A stretch of DNA of 64,000 nt from Acidobacteriota bacterium (lineage in GTDB: Bacteria; Acidobacteriota; Vicinamibacteria; Vicinamibacterales; CAVVIG01), in contig JACPZW010000082.1 of NCBI GenBank assembly GCA_016195265.1, forward strand, positions 1 through 64,000, written 5' to 3'. Within the stretch, counting starts at the first letter, position 1; each line of letters opens with the position of its first letter. Shown here piece after piece: positions 39,725 through 50,343 of this stretch. The translations under genes were made by a program, and so were the position numbers. Below the pieces are notes generated by a model. That model was not told the origin of the DNA. It saw only the letters and a program-made list of their open reading frames with translations, and did no database searches.

Positions 39725-41199
39725 GCCGCCTTGAGGCGGCTGCGGTTGATGCCGTACGTGAAGTAGAACACCAGGCCGATCACGAGCCACACGCCGAGCC
39801 GGAGCCAGTTGGTCCAGCCGAGTCCGTAGATCATCGCGCCGCACACGACGATGCCGAGGACCGCCACAATCGGCAGCGCCGGCACCTTAAAGCTCCGCAC
39901 GATCTCCGGCCGGCGCACCCGCATGATCCACACGCCCGCGCAGACGAGCATGAAGGCGAACAGCGTCCCGATGCTCGTCATCTCGCCGACGATGCTCTCG
40001 GGCAGGAACCCGGCGAACGCCGCCGTGAACACGAAGAACAGCATGTTCGACTTCCACGGCGTCTGGAACTTCGGGTGCACGTCCGAGAAGATCTTCGGCA
40101 CCAGGCCGTCGTGGCTCATCGAGAAGAACACGCGCGACTGGCCCATCAGCATGACGAGGATGACCGACGAGAATCCCGCCAGAATGGCGACCGTCACGAA
40201 GTTCGCCATCCACCCGTAGCCGGTCATGTACTTCGTGATGGCGAAGGCGACCGAGGCTTCCTTGCCCGCCGTCCGGAAATCCTCGACCGTGGCCACGCCG
40301 CTCAGGACGTGCGAGAACAGGACGTACAGAATCGTGCAGACGACCAGAGACCCGAGGATGCCGATCGGCATGTCGCGCTTGGGGTTCCTCGCCTCCTGCG
40401 CGGCGGTCGAGACCGCGTCGAATCCGATGAACGCGAAGAACACCACGCCGGCCGCCCCGAGGATCCCCATGATGCCGCCATAGGGGTGCGTCACGCCTTG
40501 GCCGGTCGTGAATGTGGTGGCGGCGGGAATGTACGGCGTGTGATTCGCCGGGATCATGAAGCCCCAACCGATCGTGATCACCATCAACACGATGGCGACC
40601 TTCGTGATCACGATGAGCGTGTTCACGAAGGCGGACTCCTGCATCCCGCGGATGAGCAGCGCCGTGAGGATGAAGAGAATCACTACGGCGGGAATGTTCA
40701 CGATGCCGTGCACGCCGGTCCCTTCCATCACCTCGAGCGGTGAGTGGCACCATTCGTACGGCACGTGCATTCCGAAATACTCGAGAATCCTGTTGAAGTA
40801 TTCGCTCCACGCGATGGCGACGGTGGCGGCGCCGACGGCGTACTCCAGACACAGGTCCCACCCGATGATCCACGCGACCAGCTCACCCATCGTCGCGTAG
40901 GAATACGTGTACGCGCTCCCGGCGATGGGAATCATCGAGGCGAACTCGGCGTAGCAGAGGCCGGCGAACGCGCAGCCGAGGCCCGCCACGAGGAACGCAA
41001 GCGTCACGGACGGGCCGGCGCGCTCGGCGATCGCGGCCGCCGTCCGCACGAAGAGCCCCGCCCCGATGATCGCTCCGATGCCGAGCGCCACCAGAGACGC
41101 CGGGCCCAGCGTGCGCTTCAGGGTCAGTTCACCGCTGCCCGACACTTCCGCCATCAGGCCGTCGATTGACTTGGTTCGAAACAGTGCGCCAGCCACCAT
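39721..41199 (-). CDS. APC-family amino-acid permease (cationic amino acid transporter type)
   Basis: 492 residues from the ATG at 41199 with GAGAGGGA upstream. About 12-14 membrane helices; ASLVALGIGAIIGAGLFVRTA is the APC substrate-binding helix 1 motif, FFAFIGFDAVSTAAQEARNPKRDMPIGIL the conserved loop of the CAT subfamily. Probably imports basic or other amino acids with protons. The frame reads open further upstream without support. Confidence 0.9.
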   Translation of the reverse strand: MVAGALFRTKSIDGLMAEVSGSGELTLKRTLGPASLVALGIGAIIGAGLFVRTAAAIAERAGPSVTLAFLVAGLGCAFAGLCYAEFASMIPIAGSAYTYSYATMGELVAWIIGWDLCLEYAVGAATVAIAWSEYFNRILEYFGMHVPYEWCHSPLEVMEGTGVHGIVNIPAVVILFILTALLIRGMQESAFVNTLIVITKVAIVLMVITIGWGFMIPANHTPYIPAATTFTTGQGVTHPYGGIMGILGAAGVVFFAFIGFDAVSTAAQEARNPKRDMPIGILGSLVVCTILYVLFSHVLSGVATVEDFRTAGKEASVAFAITKYMTGYGWMANFVTVAILAGFSSVILVMLMGQSRVFFSMSHDGLVPKIFSDVHPKFQTPWKSNMLFFVFTAAFAGFLPESIVGEMTSIGTLFAFMLVCAGVWIMRVRRPEIVRSFKVPALPIVAVLGIVVCGAMIYGLGWTNWLRLGVWLVIGLVFYFTYGINRSRLKAA

Positions 41200-41299
41200 G
41201 TCCCTCTCAGTCCGTCGAGTGAACGTCGATCCCGCCGCCCGCCCCGCGATGACGCAGCCGGGCGCGCAGGAGACCCGGGGATTATACGCGGCAGCGCGC

Positions 41300-41917
41300 C
41301 TATCGCGAGAGGCGCTCGATATATTCCCGCACCCGAACCTCGGGATCGCCGCAGAGCAAGTCGCTGATGACGGCGACCGACGCCGCGCCGGCCGCGATGA
41401 CCTCCGGCGCCCGGTCGAGCGTGACGCCGCCGATGGCGACCAAAGGCAGCCCGCGCGCCCGGCCCCGGCGCGCCGCGTCCGCGACGCGATCAAGTCCAAT
41501 CGGCCCGTACCCCGTGGCTTTGGTGGCGGTGCCGAAGACCGGACCAATCGCGAAGTAGCTGATGGGCTCGCCGAGCGCGGCGTCGACTTGCGCGCGCGTG
41601 TGCGTGGACAGGCCGACCACCGCGCGATCGCCGACGACGCGCCTGACATGTCGCGGCGGCAGATCGTCCTGACCGACGTGGACACCGTCGGCGCCGGCCA
41701 GCGCGGCGATGTCAGCGCGATCGTTCACGATGAACGTGGCGTTCGCGCCGCGCGCCAGGACGGCAATCGCCGACGCGACGTCGAGGAGTTCCGCGCCGGC
41801 CATCGTCTTGGCGCGCAGTTGCAGGAACCGGGCCCCGCCGTTGAGGAAGGCGGTCGCCAGATCGGTCAGCGTCCAGCCGGAGGCGCGCGCGAGATCGGCG
41901 TCGAGAATCGCGTTCAG
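41300..41917 (-). CDS. thiE: thiamine-phosphate synthase, start codon non-canonical
   Basis: About 205 residues. LNAILDADLA, GARFLQLRAKTMAG, FIVNDRADIAALAGADGVHVGQDDLP, VGLSTHTRAQVDAAL, YFAIGPVFGTATK and PLVAIGGVTLDRAPEVIAAGAASVAVISDL are all family motifs. No ATG, GTG or TTG lies in frame between the accC stop region and the first conserved residue. CTG at 41917 (L-N-A-I-L) is the nearest plausible start. A GGTGGCT repeat occupies the position of the usual ribosome site. Joins the thiazole and pyrimidine halves of thiamine. Confidence 0.85.
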   Translation of the reverse strand: MNAILDADLARASGWTLTDLATAFLNGGARFLQLRAKTMAGAELLDVASAIAVLARGANATFIVNDRADIAALAGADGVHVGQDDLPPRHVRRVVGDRAVVGLSTHTRAQVDAALGEPISYFAIGPVFGTATKATGYGPIGLDRVADAARRGRARGLPLVAIGGVTLDRAPEVIAAGAASVAVISDLLCGDPEVRVREYIERLSR

Positions 41918-41930
41918 TCTGGAAAGACTG

Positions 41931-41967
41931 GTGGCTGGTGGCTGGTGGCTGGTGGCTGGCGGTGGGG
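41931..41967. repeat. GGTGGCT heptamer tandem repeat before thiE
   Basis: Four to five perfect copies of GTGGCTG in a row, then a GCGGTGGGG variant. Between the accC stop (41983) and thiE. The same heptamer is at 23465-23505 after sdhA. Confidence 0.9.
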
Positions 41968-41982
41968 AGTTCGTGGCTGGAC

Positions 41983-43356
<1,374 letters not shown>

Positions 43357-43851
43357 CTATCGGGTGCGGATCGCAAACAGCCGTTCGCCGTACTGCACGG
43401 GCTGGCCGTTCTCCACGTAGACGTTCACGATTTCCCCGTCGTGCTCGGAGTCGATCTCGTTCATCAGCTTCATTGCCTCGATGATGCAGAGCACCTGGCC
43501 CTTCTTCACCGTCGAACCGACTTCCACAAACGACGGAGCGCCCGGCTCCGGGCACCGGTAGAACGTGCCGACGATCGGCGACTTGACGACGGCCAGTTCG
43601 ACGTCGTCTGCGGGTGCGTCCGCCGGCGCGGGGGCCGGCGGCGCGGACGCCCGCGCGGCCCCGGGGAGCGCCACGCCGGCCGCGACAGGGGGAATGATGA
43701 CAGCCGACACCGGAGCCGGCAGCGCCGTGGCCTGCGCGCCATGCGCATCCTTCCGGATCCTCAAGCGGAGCCCGTCGTGCTCGATCTCGAATTCCGAGAG
43801 CTCGTGATCGCGCACGAGGTCGAGGATCTGTCGTATGTGGTCTAGGTCCAT
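43357..43851 (-). CDS. accB: biotin carboxyl carrier protein
   Basis: 164 residues. An N-terminal interaction segment (HIRQILDLVRDHELSEFEIEHDGLRLRI), a Pro/Ala linker, then the biotinyl domain with the modified Lys in CIIEAMKLMNEID. It overlaps the upstream peptidase stop by 10 bp and is adjacent to accC. Confidence 0.96.
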   Translation of the reverse strand: MDLDHIRQILDLVRDHELSEFEIEHDGLRLRIRKDAHGAQATALPAPVSAVIIPPVAAGVALPGAARASAPPAPAPADAPADDVELAVVKSPIVGTFYRCPEPGAPSFVEVGSTVKKGQVLCIIEAMKLMNEIDSEHDGEIVNVYVENGQPVQYGERLFAIRTR

Positions 43852-44999
43852 CGGATTTCGATCAGGTCCGTGGTGACATCGGTCAGCACGTCGACGCCGT
43901 CATCGGTGACGAGCACATCGTCTTCTATCCGCACGCCGCCCCACCCGGCCAGGTACGCCCCTGGTTCGATCGTGAAAACCATCCCGGACGTGACGGCATC
44001 GTTCTGGGGATCCACGTCAGGCCGACGCTGCGCAACCCGGGGATTCTCGTGCACTTCAATCCCCAGACCGTGTCCCGTTCCGTGGCCAAAGGCCTCGCCC
44101 AACCCTGATTCGGTCAGCGACTGCCGCGCCGCCGCGTCGATGTCGAACCGGGACCGCCCTGGAGCTACGGCGGCGATCGCCTGGGCATGCGCGCGGCGAA
44201 CCGCCTCGTAGACTTCCCGAGTCCGGGGGCTCGCTGGTCCAAGCGACACTGTCCGGGTCAGGTCGACGCAGTATGAGCGGTACACGCCGCCGAAGTCCAG
44301 CACGACCAGGTCACCTTCGCTCAGTATTCGCTCGCCTGGCCTGGCGTGCGGCAGGGCGCTGTTTGGACCGCCGGCCACAATCGTATCAAACGCGGTCCGA
44401 CTGAAGCCGGCTTCGTGGATCCGGGTGTCCACCGTGAAGGCGAATTCGGTTTCGCTGACGCCGGGCCGAACCTCGGCCAGCACGCGTTGCGCCACGCCCG
44501 AGAGGCGGCGAGCCGCCTCTCGCAGTGTCGCGATTTCGTAGGCGTCCTTCCGGATCCGGAGCGATTCGACGATGCCTTCAGTGGCCACGAGCCCGGCCTG
44601 GGAACCCTGCCCGGCCAACGTCTCCGTAAGCCACGCGTGCCGGGCAACGGTCAGGTCCGCGGCCTCGAAGCCGACCCGGCCCGCTCGACCGGGGGTCAGC
44701 GTCGTGACGAGATCCGCGAGCGAGCGGTCGTACGAGCCGGCGACCTCGACCACGTCGAGGCCAGGACACTCGCGCGGCGTCCCCCGCGACCCTTCGAGCG
44801 CCGTCAGGTACCGGAAATCGGTCAGGAAGCAGACGCGGTCCGCCGTGACGACGACAATGGCGGCGCTGCCGGTGAAGTTCGTCAGGTACAGCACGTTCGG
44901 CAGCGCGGTCACGATGAGCGCGTCGAGCGACCGCGCCGCCATCTCGCGCCGGAGAACCCGATGACGTTCGTTAAGCGCGGCGCTGGGCGCGTACGACAT
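43842..44999 (-). CDS. Xaa-Pro aminopeptidase family (M24B) protein
   Basis: 385 residues from the ATG at 44999 (MSYAPSAALNERHRVLRREM), 29 bp inside the TPR gene. N-terminal creatinase-like domain, C-terminal pita-bread domain with all five metal ligands: VVLDFGGVY and CVDLTRTVS (two Asp), FGHGTGHGLGIEVHE (His), FTIEPGAYL (Glu), RIEDDVLV (Glu). Cleaves N-terminal residues before proline. Commonly lies just before accB and elongation factor P genes in bacteria. Confidence 0.93.
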   Translation of the reverse strand: MSYAPSAALNERHRVLRREMAARSLDALIVTALPNVLYLTNFTGSAAIVVVTADRVCFLTDFRYLTALEGSRGTPRECPGLDVVEVAGSYDRSLADLVTTLTPGRAGRVGFEAADLTVARHAWLTETLAGQGSQAGLVATEGIVESLRIRKDAYEIATLREAARRLSGVAQRVLAEVRPGVSETEFAFTVDTRIHEAGFSRTAFDTIVAGGPNSALPHARPGERILSEGDLVVLDFGGVYRSYCVDLTRTVSLGPASPRTREVYEAVRRAHAQAIAAVAPGRSRFDIDAAARQSLTESGLGEAFGHGTGHGLGIEVHENPRVAQRRPDVDPQNDAVTSGMVFTIEPGAYLAGWGGVRIEDDVLVTDDGVDVLTDVTTDLIEIRWT

Positions 45000-45702
45000 G
45001 GATGGCGTCGAGGAATCGCTCGAGCGCCGCAATGGTAGCCAGGGCCTGAGCGTGCGGCTCCGGGGATGGGCAAACGTCGGGGACCGCGGCGGCCTGCACA
45101 GGTGTCGTAGGCCGGGTCCTTTCGGACCCGGCGGTGGCCGGCGTCGTAGGCCGGGTCCTTTCGGACCCGGCGGTGGCGGCCGGCGCAGGCGGCCGTTGCG
45201 GTTGCGGGCGCGGCGGAGGCGGCGCGTTGCGCAGGAGCTCGTCCTGCATCTGTTCGAACGACAAGCCGAGCGACGATTCCGTCGGCGCCGGCGGCTCGAC
45301 GAGCTTGGCGAGGTCGTTGACCGTCTGCTCGAGATCCGGATCGTTGCGCGCCAGCGCAAGCGCCTGACGGTAGCGGGCCAGCGCCTCGGCCAATTCACCG
45401 CGAGAATGGAGAATCTCGGCCAGTCCGCGCAGCGCGGCCAGGTTCTCCGGCGCGCTCTTCAGTACGAGTTCCAGCTCGCTCCGGGCCTCGTCGCGCTGAT
45501 CCAGTTCGATAAGCGCGCGGCCGAGGGTCACGCGGGCCGACAGGTATCCGGGATGGATTTCGAGACCGGCGCGACAGACATCGACCGCTTCCTGAAACTG
45601 GCCGGCCCGCCGGTACTCCTCCGCAAGCTGCGCAAACGCAATCGACGCCGGGTCCTTCTGGACCCGGCGTCGAAGGTCTTCAATCCGCTGATTGTCGGCC
45701 AC
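44971..45702 (-). CDS. TPR protein carrying two in-frame palindromic repeat units
   Basis: 243 residues. TPR repeats at about 18-135 (AFAQLAEEYRRAGQFQEAVDVCRAGLEIHPGYL..., ALRGLAEILHSRGELAEALARYRQAL). A Pro-rich linker follows, then a perfectly duplicated 13-residue unit [13 protein letters not shown] (176-188 and 189-201) encoded by two copies of the palindromic element. The C-terminal helix ALATIAALERFLDAIHVV is intact. It probably works as an adaptor in the pilus operon; partner unknown. Confidence 0.87.
   Translation of the reverse strand: MADNQRIEDLRRRVQKDPASIAFAQLAEEYRRAGQFQEAVDVCRAGLEIHPGYLSARVTLGRALIELDQRDEARSELELVLKSAPENLAALRGLAEILHSRGELAEALARYRQALALARNDPDLEQTVNDLAKLVEPPAPTESSLGLSFEQMQDELLRNAPPPPRPQPQRPPAPAATAGSERTRPTTPATAGSERTRPTTPVQAAAVPDVCPSPEPHAQALATIAALERFLDAIHVVRAQRRA
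45105..45179. repeat. two palindromic elements inside the TPR coding sequence
   Basis: TCGTAGGCCGGGTCCTTTCG-GACCCGGCGG... repeated at a 39-bp period (45105 and 45144). The hairpin core matches the array at 8831-8986. The length is divisible by three, so the frame is kept. Confidence 0.93.
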
Positions 45703-45711
45703 CGTTGAATC

Positions 45712-47310
45712 TTACTTGGTGGTGACGTTCACCGTCGTGGTCGCGGACTGCGAGTTATTATTGTCAGTGACGGTCAAACGGACGACCCATGTGTGCGCGG
45801 CGCCGCCGTACGCGTGAGTCGGTTTTGCATTCGAGCCGGCGCACGCCGCCAGGCTGCCGGTGTTGCCGCACGTCGTTCCGTCGCCGAAGTCCCACGCGTA
45901 GCCTGTGATGCTGAACCCGGGGCTCGTACTCGACGGCGTAGAGTCGAAGTTGACGGTCTGGCCGACGGCTGGGTCGGTCGGTGAAAAGACGAACGCCGCC
46001 ACGATTTGCGACGATGTGTTCGCGACGGTGACGGCAACCGGACTGGACGACGCCTTCTGGCCCGCCTCATCGGTCACGACCAAAATCACGTTGAAGGTGC
46101 CCGATCGAGCGTATGCATGCGTGGCAGTTACGCCGGATGCGCTGTTCCCGTCCCCGAAGTCCCAAGCGTACCCGGCCAGCGTATGGCCAGCTCCTGCCAC
46201 TGACTGGGACGCGTTGAAGAACACGTTCTGGTTGACGCCTGGCCCTGTGGGCGAGAACGTGAAAGTAGCCGTCGGCAGCGCCGTTGCGGAGCTGGCGATG
46301 GCGACCTGCTTCGAAGTGATTGCGGACTGGCCGGCCTCGTCGGTCACCTTCAGCGACACCGTGAAGTTGCCGGGCTTGAGGAACTTGTAGCTCGGCGCGA
46401 TGCCGGTGCCCACCGTTCCGTCGCCGCTCGTCCACGCGTAGGATGCGATCGTGTGGCCCGCTCCTGGCGTCGACAGTGACCCGTCGAAGTACACAGTGTC
46501 GCCGACGTTTGGCGCGGCAGGTGAGAACGTAAAGTTGGCCGTCGGCAATAAACCGGCGGCGGTCACTACGTTCTGGCGGCTGGTCGCGGTGGCGCCCTTG
46601 TCATTGGTGACGGTCAACGCGACGCTGTAGGTCTGCTGGAGCGCGAACGCATGCGAGACGACCGCCCCGGTCGCCGTGGTGCCGTCGCCGAAGTCCCAGG
46701 CGTACGTCACGACCTTGCTCGTGGTCGTGCACGCGCTGGTGGTGTCCGTGCTGCCGCAACTCGTCGTCCCGTCGAACGTGACGGGGCTCTTCGCGTTGGG
46801 CGCGGCGGGTGCGAAGGCAAACTTGGCGAGCGGCGCGCCTGTAACTGGCAGGATCACTCCCGGAGGCGAGAGGCGGATCGCGACGGCCTGCGAGCTTGCG
46901 GCCTGATAGTCGGTACCGATCGGCGTGACGAGAATGGAGACGCTGGTCGCGCCTGCTCCGGACACCGCCGCCGGCGCCGTGTAGATCGTGCTTGCTTTGC
47001 CGTCGCTGCCCGTGACCAGTGTCTTCGCGGACAACTGGCCGAAGTCCTGGATGACTCCGCCGACGCTGATGTCGGCGCGCAGCGACGCGCCCGCCTTGGG
47101 CTGGCCCGACGCGTCATACACGGAGGCGACGATGGCCGACTGCGACGCGCCGTCCTGATTGATGCTGTCGGGAACCGCCGTGACGCGGACGGAGAGCCCA
47201 TACTCCGAGGGTCCCGTCAGCGCCGGCGTCTCCGACTTATGGACAGTGCACGCGCCCGCGAGCAGGGCCGCGGCGACAGCGACGGATGATCGGCGGAGAA
47301 AAGTCGACAT
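45712..47310 (-). CDS. PKD-domain surface lipoprotein
   Basis: 532 residues from the ATG at 47310. Lipobox LLAGAC near residue 20. An Ig-like domain with the Big-1 pattern (about 40-150; VPDSINQDGASQSAIVASVYDASGQPKAGA) is followed by four PKD domains, three with YAWDFGDG and one with YAWTSGDG. These beta-sandwiches usually mediate cell-surface adhesion or carbohydrate binding. Acidic, Ser/Thr-rich and Cys-poor. It follows pilQ and another lipoprotein on the same strand. Confidence 0.87.
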   Translation of the reverse strand: MSTFLRRSSVAVAAALLAGACTVHKSETPALTGPSEYGLSVRVTAVPDSINQDGASQSAIVASVYDASGQPKAGASLRADISVGGVIQDFGQLSAKTLVTGSDGKASTIYTAPAAVSGAGATSVSILVTPIGTDYQAASSQAVAIRLSPPGVILPVTGAPLAKFAFAPAAPNAKSPVTFDGTTSCGSTDTTSACTTTSKVVTYAWDFGDGTTATGAVVSHAFALQQTYSVALTVTNDKGATATSRQNVVTAAGLLPTANFTFSPAAPNVGDTVYFDGSLSTPGAGHTIASYAWTSGDGTVGTGIAPSYKFLKPGNFTVSLKVTDEAGQSAITSKQVAIASSATALPTATFTFSPTGPGVNQNVFFNASQSVAGAGHTLAGYAWDFGDGNSASGVTATHAYARSGTFNVILVVTDEAGQKASSSPVAVTVANTSSQIVAAFVFSPTDPAVGQTVNFDSTPSSTSPGFSITGYAWDFGDGTTCGNTGSLAACAGSNAKPTHAYGGAAHTWVVRLTVTDNNNSQSATTTVNVTTK

Positions 47311-47314
47311 GGGT

Positions 47315-47941
47315 TTACGTGTCCCCGAAATTGCCGAAGTCAATCTGAATGCTCCCCGTCACGCTTACCTCGTTGCCGACCTGATCCTTTCCGTAGAACG
47401 TCACGTCGGCGATCGTGGTCATGACGACGCCGTTGTTGAGTAATTGCACCAACGGCGTCTCCTTCTTCGCCGTGATGCGGACGAGCTCGAAGCTAAGCGT
47501 CAGCGTGCCGGCTGGCAGGATCGTCCCGGTCGCCGCGCCGTCGAACGCAAATGGCACGTCCACGCCCTGCGTGTTCCGCCCGTCCGCGCGGCGATATTGC
47601 ACGTGATATCGGGTAATCGTGACGGCGTTGTTGAGCGTCGGCGCGTTCGGCGACCCGGCCGCCCCGATGTTCTTCAACGCGAGGCTGAGTACCGCCTGTC
47701 CGAGATCGTTGAACACCGTGGGACAAGGCACCACCGCTGTGCAGGGGGCGGGGGTCGTCACGTTCGTGATGACGTCGGACGTCAAGCTGCCGAAGAACGT
47801 CGCCGGCTTGTTCCCCTGGGCGGCCAGCAACGCGTTGATGACGACGTACACCGGCGATTGGCTGTCGCGCGCCGCGGTGCCGCACGAGGCGGCGGCGACC
47901 GTCAGGGCCGCAAGTGCGATGAGTTTCGTGAGGTGACGCAT
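47315..47941 (-). CDS. lipoprotein of unknown function in the pil gene run
   Basis: 208 residues. Signal peptide MRHLTKLIALAALTVAAASC with lipobox AASC at residue 20. The rest is beta-rich (VTITRYHVQYRRADGRNTQG, FAFDGAATGTILPAGTLTLSFELV, VVMTTIADVTFYGKDQVGNEVSVTGSIQIDF) with one short CTAVVPCP loop. No family was recognised. It lies between pilQ and the PKD lipoprotein with short spacers, so it may be exported to the cell surface with them. Confidence 0.75.
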   Translation of the reverse strand: MRHLTKLIALAALTVAAASCGTAARDSQSPVYVVINALLAAQGNKPATFFGSLTSDVITNVTTPAPCTAVVPCPTVFNDLGQAVLSLALKNIGAAGSPNAPTLNNAVTITRYHVQYRRADGRNTQGVDVPFAFDGAATGTILPAGTLTLSFELVRITAKKETPLVQLLNNGVVMTTIADVTFYGKDQVGNEVSVTGSIQIDFGNFGDT

Positions 47942-47971
47942 ACGTCTCGGTCCCTTCCCCGTCAGCCCCTG

Positions 47972-49858
47972 TCAACCTTTGACGATCCGCGGGGTGATGA
48001 ACACGAGCAGCTCCGTGTTCTGCTCGGTCAGCGTGTCCCTCTTGAACAGCCACTTCAGCAGCGGCACCTGCCCCAGGCCGGGCGTGCGATCCGTCGCCGC
48101 CTGCTCCTGGCTCGTGTAGATGCCGCCGATGACCGTCGTCTGCCCGTCGTTCACCAGCACCTGCGTCACGGCCCGCTGCGTGTTGATCGGCGGGATGTTG
48201 TTCACGGCGCGGCTGAAGTCGGGCGACGAGTTCTCGAGGAAGATGTTCATGATGACGGTGTTCGCCGCCGAGATCTGCGGCGTCACCTTGAGCTGCAGCG
48301 CGGCGTCCTTGAAGCCCACCGTCACCGTGTTGTTCGACACGGTCTGGATCGGAATCTGGATGCCCTGGGTCATTTCCGCCGGCACGTTGTTCTGCGTCGT
48401 GACGCGCGGCGTCGACAGCAGGCGGCCGTTGCCGCTGCTCTCGAGCGCGCTCAGCGCGGCGTCGAGGTTGAACGCGCCGTTGATCGACCCGAGCGCGAGC
48501 CCGACGGCGCTCGTCGCGCCCTGCGCGGGCAGGTTCACGGCCGTCGGCTGCGTGCCGCCCGGCGAGGTGACCGAGCCCTGCTGGCCGCCCGTGCGGCCGC
48601 CGAGGCTGCCGTTGTTCGGAAACGTCAGGTTCGTCGTGTTGCCGAGCGCCGGGTCCACGCGGCCGTTGAAGCCCCACTGGACGCCGAGCGCGCGCGCGTA
48701 GTTCTTGTTCGTCTGCACGATGCGCGCTTCGATCTCGACCTGCGGCTGCGGCAGATCCAGCTTGGCGATGAGATCGCCGACACCGGTCAGCCGATCGGCG
48801 AGGTCCGTGACGATGAGCGTGTTGGTTCGCTCGTCGACGAACGCCTGGCCGCGGGGCGACAGAATGCTCGCCGCTTTCAGCAGCGCGACGATCGCGTCGC
48901 CCTTCGCGTAGCTCAGCCGCTGCGTGATCGTGGTGATCTGCCCCGCTTCGGCCTTGGCCTTCTCGAGGTCGCTGATCTTCTTCTGCTCCGCTTCGAGGGC
49001 GTCGATCGGCGCGATGCGCACGATCGTCCCGTCCACCGAGTAGCTCAGGCCGTTGGAGCGCAGGATGATGTCGAGCGCCTGATCCCACGGGACGTCTTTC
49101 AGCGCGACGTCCACCGTGCCGTTCACGCGCGGGTCGATGACGATGTTCAGGCCGCTGATTTCCGCGAACGTGCGCAGCACCGCGCGCAGATCGACGCCCG
49201 AGAAATCGAGGCTCACGGCAAAACCGGAGTACGTTCTTCCGCCCTGCGTGCTCGTGCCGGTGGTCTGCTGCGCCATCGGCGCGGGCGGTGGCGGCGCCGC
49301 TTGCGGCATCGCCGAGGCGGCGGACGGTCCGCTCGCTCCAGTGGTCGCGCTCAGCGCGGCAACCGGATCGATCGCCGTTGGGCCCGCCTGCAGCGCGCTC
49401 ATGGGATCGAGACCACGGCCGCGCGCGGCCGATGCCGCCGGTGTCGACGGCGCCTCGAAGTCCACGACAACGGTGTTCCGATCGCTCCGCACCCGGTGCG
49501 CGACGGGCTGCGCAAGCGCCACGCGGACGCGCGTGACCGGGGTTCCCATCGAGTCGGCGCCCTCGACGGACACGCCGGCAATCACACCGCGGCCGGCGGC
49601 GACGGAATTCGCGATCCGCTCCGCGGTCGCGTGGCGGAATTCCAGTACGACGGTGAATGGATCGGGCCGGGTCGCGACGTACGCCACCGGTTCGCTCGCC
49701 TCGATGACGAGCGACGAGCCGCTGGCCGTGGCGCGCGCGCTGATCGCTTTCAGCCGCGCGGTGGCGGTGGACGGACCCGGCACGGCGCCCGACGCGTTCA
49801 GGAGCGCGCCGGCGGCGGCGACGGTGAGAAACAGGGCAAAGCCCCTCGAGCCAGTCAT
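47972..49858 (-). CDS. pilQ: type IV pilus secretin
   Basis: 628 residues. Signal peptide, AMIN domain (about 45-125), Ala-rich linker, secretin N0/N1 region (about 175-330; VSLDFSGVDLRAVLRTFAEISGLNIVIDPRVNG and DVALKDVPWDQALDIILRSNGL), and the C-terminal secretin pore ending VPLLKWLFKRDTLTEQNTELLVFITPRIVKG. Forms the outer-membrane ring for the pilus. Its ATG overlaps the pilP stop by 4 bp. Confidence 0.96.
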   Translation of the reverse strand: MTGSRGFALFLTVAAAGALLNASGAVPGPSTATARLKAISARATASGSSLVIEASEPVAYVATRPDPFTVVLEFRHATAERIANSVAAGRGVIAGVSVEGADSMGTPVTRVRVALAQPVAHRVRSDRNTVVVDFEAPSTPAASAARGRGLDPMSALQAGPTAIDPVAALSATTGASGPSAASAMPQAAPPPPAPMAQQTTGTSTQGGRTYSGFAVSLDFSGVDLRAVLRTFAEISGLNIVIDPRVNGTVDVALKDVPWDQALDIILRSNGLSYSVDGTIVRIAPIDALEAEQKKISDLEKAKAEAGQITTITQRLSYAKGDAIVALLKAASILSPRGQAFVDERTNTLIVTDLADRLTGVGDLIAKLDLPQPQVEIEARIVQTNKNYARALGVQWGFNGRVDPALGNTTNLTFPNNGSLGGRTGGQQGSVTSPGGTQPTAVNLPAQGATSAVGLALGSINGAFNLDAALSALESSGNGRLLSTPRVTTQNNVPAEMTQGIQIPIQTVSNNTVTVGFKDAALQLKVTPQISAANTVIMNIFLENSSPDFSRAVNNIPPINTQRAVTQVLVNDGQTTVIGGIYTSQEQAATDRTPGLGQVPLLKWLFKRDTLTEQNTELLVFITPRIVKG

Positions 49859-50343
49859 TCCTTGGCGCCCTCAAGCGATCGCAGCAGTTTCGTAACCTCC
49901 CGCTGCTTGACGAGCGACAGCGGATCGTTGACTTCTTGCATGACGACAAGTCCCTGGGTCGTGATGGTTTTGATCGTGCCGTCGAGCAGCTTGTCGCCCT
50001 GATGCACGATGTACGTCTTGTTATCCGGTCCCTGGATCATCGCGATGAGCCCGGTGCGGCTCTGAATCACCCCGCGGACCGTGAGCTCTCCGACGCCGAT
50101 GCCTGCGGCGCCGTCTCCGCGCCGCGCGTTGGAGCGGGTATCGACGCCCGTCCCGACGAGCGAGAGGAACGGATCGCGGCGTCCCTCCGGCGCATACGAG
50201 TAGTTCTCCGACTCCGGCGGCTGTGACGCCGGTGACGGCGTCGCCGGCGCTGCGGCCGCGGGCGGCTGCGGCGTCGCGGCCGGCGCCGGGGCCTGACCGC
50301 TCGCCACGCCCGCCACGAGTACGAACGCCAGCAGGCCCGTCAC
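49855..50343 (-). CDS. pilP: type IV pilus assembly lipoprotein PilP-like
   Basis: 162 residues, GTG start at 50343 overlapping the pilO stop (TAGTG). Short hydrophobic N-terminus, Pro/Ala linker, then RRDPFLSLVG and the beta domain LTVRGVIQSRTGLIAMIQGPDNKTYIVHQGDKLLDGTIKTI. No lipobox Cys is visible, unlike classical PilP. Connects the inner-membrane PilMNO to PilQ. Confidence 0.9.
   Translation of the reverse strand: MTGLLAFVLVAGVASGQAPAPAATPQPPAAAAPATPSPASQPPESENYSYAPEGRRDPFLSLVGTGVDTRSNARRGDGAAGIGVGELTVRGVIQSRTGLIAMIQGPDNKTYIVHQGDKLLDGTIKTITTQGLVVMQEVNDPLSLVKQREVTKLLRSLEGAKE

Noticed and set aside
41918-41982. TPP riboswitch before thiE
   Set aside because: The spacer is short, filled by a heptamer repeat, and lacks the conserved CUGAGA core.
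47444-50002. Open frame of 852 codons opposite pilQ and the lipoprotein
   Set aside because: Arg-rich composition with no domain; the reverse strand encodes clear PilQ.
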